A stretch of DNA of 29,089 bases from an uncultured Azospirillum sp. (lineage in GTDB: Bacteria > Pseudomonadota > Alphaproteobacteria > RF32 > CAG-239), in assembly GCA_900542055.1 (NCBI GenBank), contig UQMA01000019.1, positions 1 through 29,089 on the forward strand, given 5' to 3'. This document shows, piece after piece, positions 24,118-29,089 of the stretch. A model generated the notes under the pieces. It saw only the letters and a program-made list of their open reading frames with translations, was not told where the DNA came from and made no database searches. How positions within the stretch are numbered: the first letter of the stretch is position 1; each line of letters opens with the position of its first letter. A program made the translations under genes and the position numbers.

Positions 24118-24158
24118 GTCATTTCTCGAAATGCTTTTGCGTTTCGACAAGGAATCTA
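24118..24158 (+). repeat. Nested palindrome, degenerate module A'
   Basis: Same layout as module A (GTCATTTCT, stem CGAAATGC/GCGTTTCG, then CAAGGAATCTA) but with several mismatches in both arms. An older or decayed copy. Confidence 0.75.
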
Positions 24159-24170
24159 TTCTCCCTCTGA

Positions 24171-24210
24171 GTCATCCCTCGAAACGCTTTGCGTTTCGTC
24201 AAGGGATCTA
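24171..24210 (+). repeat. Nested palindrome, module A (left copy)
   Basis: ATCCCT and AGGGAT arms around a perfect 8-bp stem, CGAAACGC with GCGTTTCG, loop TTT. The inverted copy at 24645-24685 is identical except for one extra base in the loop. Confidence 0.9.
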
Positions 24211-24225
24211 CGATGTTATTTAATC

Positions 24226-24271
24226 CGAAGATCGCTGGACGATTTTGCTAAACGCAAAATCGAGCGATGAC
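24226..24271 (-). repeat. 46-bp palindromic module B (left copy, inverted)
   Basis: Same nested design as module A with GC-swapped arms: ATCGCT and AGCGAT around a 9-bp stem, CGATTTTGC with GCAAAATCG. The copy at 24915-24960, in the opposite orientation, matches at 41 of 46 bases. Confidence 0.85.
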
Positions 24272-24274
24272 AAT

Positions 24275-24321
24275 AAGACAAACTTATTTGTCTTTCTTAT
24301 TATGATTATTTTTGCTATAAT
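24275..24321 (+). promoter_or_regulatory. Extended -10 promoter with upstream palindrome for the GIY-YIG gene
   Basis: TGC followed by a perfect TATAAT (24313-24321) makes an extended -10. The predicted start of transcription falls at or within a base or two of the ATG at 24328, and there is no Shine-Dalgarno, so the mRNA is probably leaderless. A perfect 8-bp inverted repeat (AAGACAAA, loop CTTA, TTTGTCTT; 24275-24294) sits in the -35 area and could be an operator. Confidence 0.5.
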
Positions 24322-24327
24322 TTTCCT

Positions 24328-24615
24328 ATGAAAGATATGTATGTTTATATAATGACAAACAAAAACAATACCACGCTGTATGTAGGTGTTACCAATAGTT
24401 TGGCACGCCGTGTTTATGAACATAAAAACAATTTGATACAAGGTTTTACTGCTAAATACAGTTTGCATAAACTGGTTTATTTTGAACATTTTACCTCTGA
24501 ACAAGAAGCAATAGCCAGAGAAAAATTTCTGAAAAAATGCTACCGAAAAACAAAAGAAAAATTAATAGACTCCATTAACACTTCATGGAATGACTTGTCT
24601 GCTGATTTTGAATAA
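24328..24615 (+). CDS. Small GIY-YIG nuclease family protein (UPF0213/YhbQ-like)
   Basis: A 95-residue stand-alone GIY-YIG domain. The GIY-equivalent is YVY at residues 5-7, the YIG-equivalent is YVG at 18-20, Arg27/Arg28 follow in SLARRVYEHK, and Glu65 in the AIAREKFLKK segment is the likely metal-binding acid. The length and the C-terminal INTSWNDLS match the COG2827 group, whose members cut or bind branched or single-stranded DNA in the few cases studied. It has no Shine-Dalgarno. The gene sits alone between two arrays of nested palindromes arranged in mirror order, with no other gene for about 430 bases on the left or 418 on the right. I infer a functional link to those repeats. Confidence 0.9.
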   Translation: MKDMYVYIMTNKNNTTLYVGVTNSLARRVYEHKNNLIQGFTAKYSLHKLVYFEHFTSEQEAIAREKFLKKCYRKTKEKLIDSINTSWNDLSADFE

Positions 24616-24644
24616 ATAGTATTATTGCTTGATTTTTTATATTG

Positions 24645-24685
24645 TAGATCCCTTGACGAAACGCAAAAGCGTTTCGAGGGATGAC
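24645..24685 (-). repeat. Nested palindrome, module A (right copy, inverted)
   Basis: Inverted near-identical copy of 24171-24210; the 8-bp stem and both outer arms are intact. It begins 30 bases after the GIY-YIG stop. Confidence 0.9.
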
Positions 24686-24695
24686 GCAAGGGTAA

Positions 24696-24740
24696 TAGAT
24701 CCCTTGACGTTTTTGATTATCATCAAAAACGAGGAATGAT
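24696..24740 (-). repeat. Nested palindrome, module A2 (right copy, inverted)
   Basis: Inverted copy of 24062-24106. The inner 10-bp stem is intact; two changes fall in one outer arm. Confidence 0.87.
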
Positions 24741-24786
24741 GGAAAGAGAAAATGTTTCGTAAGCTTGTTCCAAAACGAGGAATGAC
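24741..24786 (-). repeat. 46-bp unit u (right copy, inverted)
   Basis: Reverse-complement copy of the u1/u2 units, clearly related but more diverged. It keeps the 46-base period to the neighbouring A2 module. From here to 24914 I see only AT-rich sequence and a weak hairpin (AGAGCAA at 24886 with TTGCTCT at 24904). Confidence 0.7.
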
Positions 24787-24914
24787 GGAAATAGAAAATT
24801 TTTTAATAAAAACATAAAAAAATCAAGTAATGACAAGAATGCAGGCTTCCATAATAAATATAAAAAATTGAGGAACACAAAAAGCAGAGCAAGAAAAAAG
24901 TTGTTGCTCTATAT

Positions 24915-24960
24915 GTCATCGCTCGATTTTGCGTTCAGCAGAAGTGTCCGGCGATCTTCG
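24915..24960 (+). repeat. 46-bp palindromic module B (right copy)
   Basis: Opposite in orientation to 24226-24271, 41 of 46 bases identical. Three of the five differences fall in one arm of the inner stem, so this copy folds less well. Confidence 0.85.
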
Positions 24961-25001
24961 AAAATAAAAACATAAAATGACGAGAAGTCGAATAATGCAA
25001 T

Positions 25002-25027
25002 AAAAAAAAGGAGCGGATGACCGCTCC
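25002..25027 (-). terminator. Intrinsic terminator of the flavin reductase-like gene
   Basis: Minus strand: GGAGCGG and CCGCTCC form a 7-bp stem (25010-25016 with 25021-25027), loop of four, followed by eight T residues (25009-25002). Confidence 0.88.
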
Positions 25028-25033
25028 CGAAAA

Positions 25034-25897
25034 TTATTTTCTGATATCTTTTTTTCTGTTTCCAAAAGGTTTATTTTTAGCAAAATCTGGTTTGCCAAAG
25101 CTGCGGCGTTCTTTATCGTTGGAACGGAAAGATTTTTTGGAGCCAAATCCATCTTTTCTGTCGCGATCAAAAGAACGTTCTGATTTTCCGCGGTAGTTGC
25201 TTTTGGAGGCGCTTTTATTTCCCCAAGGGGCGCGTTTTGCCGCAAATTTGCGCTTTTTGTCGGTGCTTTCAGTCGGAATGATTTTGGATTCTTTAACTTC
25301 GACAACAACATTCTTCATTTTTTCTTTGGCTTTCATGGCGCTGCGGCATACCGAAAATCCAAAAAATCCAACATTGCGGCCCAAAGTGTAATAGTAATTG
25401 TGCGAATAAGCAATTAATCCCGCTTTTTCAAGCCAAAGCTTGCCATTTTCATCAATGTATTGATCATCAACGTTTACAGCCACGATTTCAGCCAAAAACA
25501 TATCATGCGAGCCATAGTTCGTAATGTTTTTAACTTTGCATTCAATAGAAACCGGACTTTCCATAATCTGCGGAGCAGATACCTGTGAGCATTTTCCGGC
25601 AGTGAGTTTCATTTCTTTGAATTTGTTAACGTCGCGGCCGGATTTAACTCCGCAAAAATCAGCGGCGGTAACCAATGGCAGAGTTGTCAAATTGATAACA
25701 AATTCACCGCTTTCTTTTATCAGCTCATGAGAATAGCGCGACGGACGGATTGAAACATAGGTCATAGCCGGTTCGGAACTGATTATTCCGGTCCAAGCGG
25801 CTGTCATAATGTTGGGTTTTTCCATCGTGCCGCAGCTGACCATAACCGGAGGAAGCGGATATTCCATTGTTCCGGGTTTCCATGTGATTTTTGCCAT
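25034..25897 (-). CDS. Flavin reductase-like FMN-binding protein with a long basic tail
   Basis: A 287-residue protein. Residues 1-190 are a flavin reductase-like split barrel of the kind that binds FMN: the N-terminal PLPPVMVSCGTMEKPNIMTAA segment, RPSRYSHELI, EFVINL, and the CKVKNI/HDMFLAEI strands are typical of the family. Such domains usually end near residue 190-200. Here about 75 extra residues follow (214-287), roughly 28 of them Lys or Arg, with recurring SF or PFG patches (SFDRDRK, SFRSNDK, PFGNRKK). This resembles the disordered RNA-binding tails of DEAD-box helicases. AAGGAA precedes the start at 25897. The gene stands alone with its own terminator. The reductant and partner are unknown. 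Confidence 0.85.
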   Translation of the reverse strand: MAKITWKPGTMEYPLPPVMVSCGTMEKPNIMTAAWTGIISSEPAMTYVSIRPSRYSHELIKESGEFVINLTTLPLVTAADFCGVKSGRDVNKFKEMKLTAGKCSQVSAPQIMESPVSIECKVKNITNYGSHDMFLAEIVAVNVDDQYIDENGKLWLEKAGLIAYSHNYYYTLGRNVGFFGFSVCRSAMKAKEKMKNVVVEVKESKIIPTESTDKKRKFAAKRAPWGNKSASKSNYRGKSERSFDRDRKDGFGSKKSFRSNDKERRSFGKPDFAKNKPFGNRKKDIRK

Positions 25898-26001
25898 TTG
25901 TTATATTCCTTTATCTTTATTAATGTTGTTCAAGCTTTAATCCAAATATTTTTATTCTGCAATGGCAAAAACGTTTTTTTGTGCTTTTTTGACGGAAAAG
26001 C

Positions 26002-26613
26002 TTAAATTTTGTGTTTGGGTTTTAATTCTATTGAATTTAAAAACAGTCCCAATTTTTTGCGGTCGGAGCCGTATCCTATCTCCTGAGGCGATTTGAAACC
26101 GGAGATTGTAAATGAAATCACAACTTTTGAATTTTTTCCAAGATCCGATTTTTTCAGCAAAAATTCGGTTTTTGGCGTTTTGTGTCCGCTCTGAAAGACC
26201 CATTTTGAATATTCTTTGCCGTTGATATTCGAAATCACACTTATTTTGCTGTTTTTAGTATTAATATAAGCGCTGGTTTTAAGCGTGATTATTAGGTCGG
26301 CGTTTATTTTGGGAACAACAAAAGAAATAAAGGCTTTGTTTCCAAGGCTCCATCGTCCTTCGCTTTTGGGCGCGTCAAACCCCAAAGTCAAAATTTGAGA
26401 ATGTTCTTGATTAAAAGTATAGGTTTTGAATATTTCAATCGGTTTAGCCGGCGTTTTTTGTAAAAAATTCTGTTCTTTCGAGCGCGAAAAAGTGCGGTTG
26501 TTGAAAATATAGTAGTCAATATAATATTCGTAGGCTTGCGGATTGAATATGAAATATATCGCCGCTCCGTAAAGAACCGAAATCAGAGTGATGATAAAAA
26601 TTCTGGCTTTCAT
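26002..26613 (-). CDS. Membrane-anchored beta-rich protein of unknown function
   Basis: A 203-residue protein with one N-terminal membrane segment (about residues 5-23), a Tyr-rich linker and a beta-rich extracytoplasmic domain. The distal signature SPQEIGYGSDRKKLGLFLNSIEL, together with GRWSLGNKAFISFVV, resembles the beta-sandwich domains attached to some membrane glycosyltransferases and phosphoglycerol transferases (DUF7024-like), though no catalytic domain is present here. A carbohydrate- or envelope-related role is a guess from that resemblance. No good Shine-Dalgarno is visible, and no strong terminator follows in the 104 bases before the next gene. Confidence 0.6.
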   Translation of the reverse strand: MKARIFIITLISVLYGAAIYFIFNPQAYEYYIDYYIFNNRTFSRSKEQNFLQKTPAKPIEIFKTYTFNQEHSQILTLGFDAPKSEGRWSLGNKAFISFVVPKINADLIITLKTSAYINTKNSKISVISNINGKEYSKWVFQSGHKTPKTEFLLKKSDLGKNSKVVISFTISGFKSPQEIGYGSDRKKLGLFLNSIELKPKHKI

Positions 26614-26724
26614 GGCTTTTCTCCGCTGATATTACACATAGTTTATATACGGCGCCGGAGTTCGGCAAATGAAAAATTTGATTTTAGGCAGATTTAATAA
26701 TTCGGTAACACAAAGTTTTTAAAA

Positions 26725-26753
26725 CAAAAAAAGGAAGACTTGCATCTTCCTTT
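26725..26753 (-). terminator. Intrinsic terminator after tRNA-Leu
   Basis: Minus strand: AAAGGAAGA and TCTTCCTTT (26753-26745 with 26738-26730) form a 9-bp stem, then a T run down to 26725. It starts a few bases after the encoded CCA. Confidence 0.85.
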
Positions 26754-26758
26754 ATGAT

Positions 26759-26845
26759 TGGTGCGCTAGGCCGGAATCGAACCGGCACGGCCTTGCGGCC
26801 AACAGATTTTAAGTCTGCAGCGTCTACCAGTTCCGCCACAAGCGC
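26759..26845 (-). tRNA. tRNA-Leu (anticodon UAA), CCA encoded
   Basis: Read on the minus strand. Class II tRNA with a long variable arm (GGCC, loop GCAA, GGCC). The anticodon loop CUUAAAA gives UAA, decoding UUA and UUG. The T arm is GCCGG/UUCGAUU/CCGGC, and the discriminator A is followed by a genomic CCA (26761-26759). The acceptor stem pairs well except for a U-U opposition at the sixth pair (26840 with 26768). It has its own promoter and terminator. Confidence 0.95.
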
Positions 26846-26857
26846 ATTAATCCTGAT

Positions 26858-26885
26858 TTGTTTTATACAGATAAAATTTTATAAA
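26858..26885 (+). promoter_or_regulatory. Possible psd-pssA promoter overlapping the tRNA promoter
   Basis: Plus strand: TTGTTT (26858-26863), 16-base spacer, TATAAA (26880-26885). It occupies almost the same bases as the tRNA-Leu promoter on the other strand. The rest of 26886-26991 is leader with no other element that I can name. Confidence 0.4.
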
Positions 26886-26890
26886 TGCAA
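26862..26890 (-). promoter_or_regulatory. tRNA-Leu promoter
   Basis: Minus strand: TTGCAT (26890-26885), 17-base spacer, TATAAA (26867-26862). It ends 16 bases before the tRNA 5' end, a suitable distance. Confidence 0.6.
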
Positions 26891-26991
26891 GACTAAACTT
26901 GCTTATTTTTTGAAAATGTGATTTTGTATTTGTGTCAGGCGTGTGGCAGAAACAGCGTTTCGGCACGCAGACAAACAGAAAGGATAAAATT

Positions 26992-27726
26992 ATGACAAAA
27001 AACAATCTTACCCATTTGGAGAATTTTTTACGCAATAGCATTATTCCCTATGCTTTTCCTCATATCAACAAAGAAGGCTGGAAGTTTGTTGCCGCCTTTG
27101 CTTTAATAACAGCGTTATTGGCTTTGATGTGGGAGCCGCTGGGCTGCTTAGGTCTGGTGCTAACCGTTTGGTGCTATTATTTTTTCCGCGACCCAGAGCG
27201 TGTTACTCCGCAAATTGACGGAGCTATTATTTCTCCGGCTGACGGAAAAGTTCAGATGATTACAAAAGTTAAAGCTCCCCGCGAATTGGAACTCGGCGAT
27301 GAGGAATTTACACGCGTCAGCATTTTTATGAGCGTGTTTAATGTTCATGTTAACCGTGCTCCGGCTTCGGGAACTATTACTAAAACCGTTTATATTAAAG
27401 GCAAGTTTTTTAACGCCACTTTAGATAAGGCAAGCAAGGACAATGAACGCCAGCTTTTAGCCATGAAGACCGAAAGCGGAAAAAATATTGCTTTTGTGCA
27501 GATTGCCGGTCTTGTTGCCCGCCGTATTTTGTGCTTTGCCAAAAAAGGAAGTGTGTATAAAGCCGGTGAACGTTTTGGATTGATTCGTTTTGGTTCCAGA
27601 TTGGATGTTTATTTGCCGGCAGGGGTAGAACCTCAGGTTTGCCTCGGACAAACAATGATTGCCGGTGAAACTGTGTTGGCAAATTTGTACTCCTCAGCTC
27701 CGCAAGTTAAAGGGGAGGCTGAATAA
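26992..27726 (+). CDS. psd: Phosphatidylserine decarboxylase proenzyme
   Basis: Inner-membrane-associated enzyme that decarboxylates phosphatidylserine to phosphatidylethanolamine, using a pyruvoyl group made by self-cleavage. The 244-residue protein is of the short, single-domain Psd type. A hydrophobic region lies at about residues 32-63. The triad is visible: Asp84 in SPADGKV, His119 in NVHVNR, and the cleavage site Gly201-Ser202 in RFGSRLDVYLP, which replaces the LGST of enterobacterial enzymes. The frame extends upstream, but I chose the ATG at 26992 because AAAGGAT is directly upstream. It overlaps pssA, the preceding enzyme in the pathway, by one base. Confidence 0.95.
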   Translation: MTKNNLTHLENFLRNSIIPYAFPHINKEGWKFVAAFALITALLALMWEPLGCLGLVLTVWCYYFFRDPERVTPQIDGAIISPADGKVQMITKVKAPRELELGDEEFTRVSIFMSVFNVHVNRAPASGTITKTVYIKGKFFNATLDKASKDNERQLLAMKTESGKNIAFVQIAGLVARRILCFAKKGSVYKAGERFGLIRFGSRLDVYLPAGVEPQVCLGQTMIAGETVLANLYSSAPQVKGEAE

Positions 27727-28511
27727 TGGAACATATAAATTCTACTTTGCGTCTGTCTAAGCAAAAATTGACTTCGCTGCCTATTCGTAAAATTATTCCG
27801 AATATGGTTACAACTTTGGCCGTGTGTGCCGGTGTGACATCTATGCGCTATGCAATGTCAGAGCATTTTGCAAAGGCTATTGTCTGTATCTTTTTGGCTG
27901 CTTTTTTTGATATGCTGGATGGCCGTGTCGCCCGTATGCTTAAAGGATCTACCAAATTCGGCGCAGAATTGGATTCTTTATCCGACTTTGTCAGCTTTGG
28001 CGTGGCTCCAGCAATTTTAATGTATCGTTGGACTCTTTATGATTTTCCAAAGTTCGGTTGGTTCTTCTGCTTGCTGTTTGCCATTTGCATGGCTATGCGT
28101 TTGGCTCGCTTTAACACAATGCTTGAAGACGAACCTCAGCCGCCGTATTGGAGTAACTTCTTTACAGGAGTGCCTGCACCGGCAGCGGCAGCGCTTGGTA
28201 TTTTGCCTGTTATGCTGAGTTTTGAGTTCAAAGATGTTGAATTTTTACGCAGCAACAGCTTTTGCAGCGCGGTTATGTTTGTTGTATCAATGCTTATGAT
28301 TAGCCGTATACCGACTATTTCGACAAAGCATATGAAAGTTCCGACATATATGGTAATTCCATTGATTATTGCCGTTGTTTTCGGGGCTACTCTTGTTTTC
28401 AGCCAGCCATGGTTGGTTTTGAGCTCATTGGTTGCGTTTTATGCTTTGACAATTCCGCTGGTCGTTTTGTGGTTTTTGAAAGGCAAAAAAGCTTATCTAA
28501 ACAAAATTTAA
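27726..28511 (+). CDS. pssA: CDP-diacylglycerol--serine O-phosphatidyltransferase
   Basis: Makes phosphatidylserine from CDP-diacylglycerol and serine; Psd then converts it to phosphatidylethanolamine. The 261-residue integral membrane protein has about six to eight hydrophobic segments. The CDP-alcohol phosphatidyltransferase motif D-G-x2-A-R-x8-G-x3-D-x3-D is complete (Asp65, Gly66, Ala69, Arg70, Gly79, Asp83, Asp87), so it should be active. The start codon overlaps the psd stop as TAATG, with GGGGAGG upstream, so expression is tightly coupled. Confidence 0.95.
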   Translation: MEHINSTLRLSKQKLTSLPIRKIIPNMVTTLAVCAGVTSMRYAMSEHFAKAIVCIFLAAFFDMLDGRVARMLKGSTKFGAELDSLSDFVSFGVAPAILMYRWTLYDFPKFGWFFCLLFAICMAMRLARFNTMLEDEPQPPYWSNFFTGVPAPAAAALGILPVMLSFEFKDVEFLRSNSFCSAVMFVVSMLMISRIPTISTKHMKVPTYMVIPLIIAVVFGATLVFSQPWLVLSSLVAFYALTIPLVVLWFLKGKKAYLNKI

Positions 28512-28527
28512 GAGCAGGTAGTAATAG

Positions 28528-28586
28528 AAAGCCCCTCAACGAACTGTCAAACTTTAGGGAAACAGTTCAAATGAGGGGCTTTTTTA
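28528..28586. terminator. Long terminator hairpin between pssA and der
   Basis: AAAGCCCCTCA (28528-28538) pairs with its complement (28572-28582), and an inner GAACTGT/ACAGTTC stem extends the hairpin. A T run follows on the plus strand. The same hairpin, with A residues on the left, can also serve der on the minus strand. Confidence 0.82.
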
Positions 28587-28616
28587 TTATATTAATTAAA
28601 ATCAAATCTATGCGCT

Positions 28617-29089
28617 TTATTCTTTTTCGGCATAAGGGTTGTTGCCTTTTCTGACATTAATTCTAAGCGGAATTCCCCCCATTCCGAAAGTTTCGCGCAG
28701 GTTATTGGTTAGATAACGCAAATAAGAATCAGGCAGACCTTCCGGATTGCTCGAAAAGATAACAAAAGAAGGCGGTCTTGATTTGATTTGGGTTATATAG
28801 CGCAATTTTATACGCCGTTTATTTTTACCCAAAGGAGGCGGATAAGCCCCTATCATATCTGCAAACCATTTGTTTAACGGAGCTGTAGGAATACGGCTGT
28901 TCCACCGATCATAAACTTTTAAAACAGCGCTCATCAATTTGTCTAAGCCTTCGTTTTTCAAAGCCGAAATCGTTACTGTCGGAATACCTTCAGCTTGAGT
29001 TAACGATGTTTTTAATTTGTAATTTAATTTTTCGATAGCTTCTTTTCTGTCTGCAATATCAATATGCTTACCTGTAGTCCTGTTAATTC
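28617..29089 (-). CDS. der: GTPase Der (EngA), C-terminal part
   Basis: Tandem-GTPase needed for 50S ribosome assembly. Only the last 157 residues or so are in the window; the frame runs off the right edge. Visible are the end of the second GTPase domain (IPTVTISALKNEGLDKLM, containing the G5 SAL motif) and the complete KH-like C-terminal domain: RIPTAPLNKWF, PPLGKNKRRIKLRYITQ, PPSFVIFSSNPEGLPDSYLRYL and the final NPYAEKE. The segment matches alphaproteobacterial Der and ends soon after NPYA, without the basic tail of the enterobacterial protein. Confidence 0.94.
   Translation of the reverse strand, partial: INRTTGKHIDIADRKEAIEKLNYKLKTSLTQAEGIPTVTISALKNEGLDKLMSAVLKVYDRWNSRIPTAPLNKWFADMIGAYPPPLGKNKRRIKLRYITQIKSRPPSFVIFSSNPEGLPDSYLRYLTNNLRETFGMGGIPLRINVRKGNNPYAEKE

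Noticed and set aside
23970..24271. CRISPR array
   Set aside because: Unit spacing beyond the first three modules is irregular, the units are palindromic throughout, the would-be spacers are themselves repeated, copies occur in inverted order on the other side, and no cas gene is present.
24886..24910. Hairpin AGAGCAA/TTGCTCT as a terminator or small RNA
   Set aside because: The stem is only 7 bp with an 11-base loop, there is no T run and no promoter nearby; I treat it as chance.
24916..25311. Minus-strand reading frame through the B repeat and the end of the flavin reductase-like gene
   Set aside because: It overlaps the well-supported gene at 25034-25897 in another frame, crosses that gene's terminator and the B repeat, and has no family features.
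29040..29089. Loss of the Der G4 motif (NRTT in place of NKxD)
   Set aside because: The spacing to the following conserved helix is about five residues longer than normal, so the real NKxD motif most likely lies just upstream, outside the window.

Overview
The window is a 29 kb piece of an AT-rich bacterial chromosome that reads as Alphaproteobacteria. The best lineage markers are the trio fliM-like / DUF6468-like / motE-like (17575-19369), an alphaproteobacterial-style PlsC with an HX4E motif, and the general look of ArgRS, UvrB and Der. TGA is used as a stop (rluB, the fliM-like gene) and TGG as Trp, so the code is standard. The low GC content, the hairpin-rich intergenic repeats and the compact gene order would fit the uncultured gut or host-associated alphaproteobacteria, but the species cannot be read from the sequence.

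Layout. 1-764: 3' end of an unrecognised gene with a probable +1 frameshift, then a shared terminator. 831-3129 (minus): glycolytic pair gapA-pgk with a terminator-like hairpin between them. 3359-4949: a small unknown gene, a nitroreductase and an unknown gene. 4980-7049: lipoprotein plus argS. 7144-10112: ftsE-ftsX-YdcF family-plsC (divisome ABC system and phosphatidic acid synthesis). 10109-11370 (minus): rsmD and rluB (rRNA modification). 11430-15572: tadA, an HNH protein, ftsB/divIC-like, M23 peptidase, bactofilin, smpB and a PH-like membrane protein. 15573-19369 (minus): uvrB and the flagellar switch trio. 19533-23891: an accessory pilus locus of one pilin-like gene and a 1204-residue PilV-like tip adhesin whose second half changes codon usage. 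23970-24960: an array of nested palindromes arranged as a mirror around a single GIY-YIG nuclease gene. 25034-26613 (minus): a flavin reductase-like protein with a long basic tail, and a membrane-anchored beta-rich protein. 26759-26845: tRNA-Leu(UAA). 26992-28511: psd-pssA (phosphatidylethanolamine synthesis). 28617 to the end: 3' part of der.

How it fits together. Most of the window is housekeeping: glycolysis, translation (argS, tadA, smpB, tRNA-Leu, rsmD, rluB, der), cell division and envelope shape (ftsE/X, ftsB, M23, bactofilin), phospholipid synthesis (plsC, psd, pssA) and repair (uvrB). The accessory interest lies in 19400-24960, where a variable surface adhesin is followed by the GIY-YIG gene and its mirrored repeats. 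That arrangement resembles REP palindromes with their associated transposases (RAYTs), but with a GIY-YIG enzyme in the nuclease position. I consider it the most likely undescribed system here.
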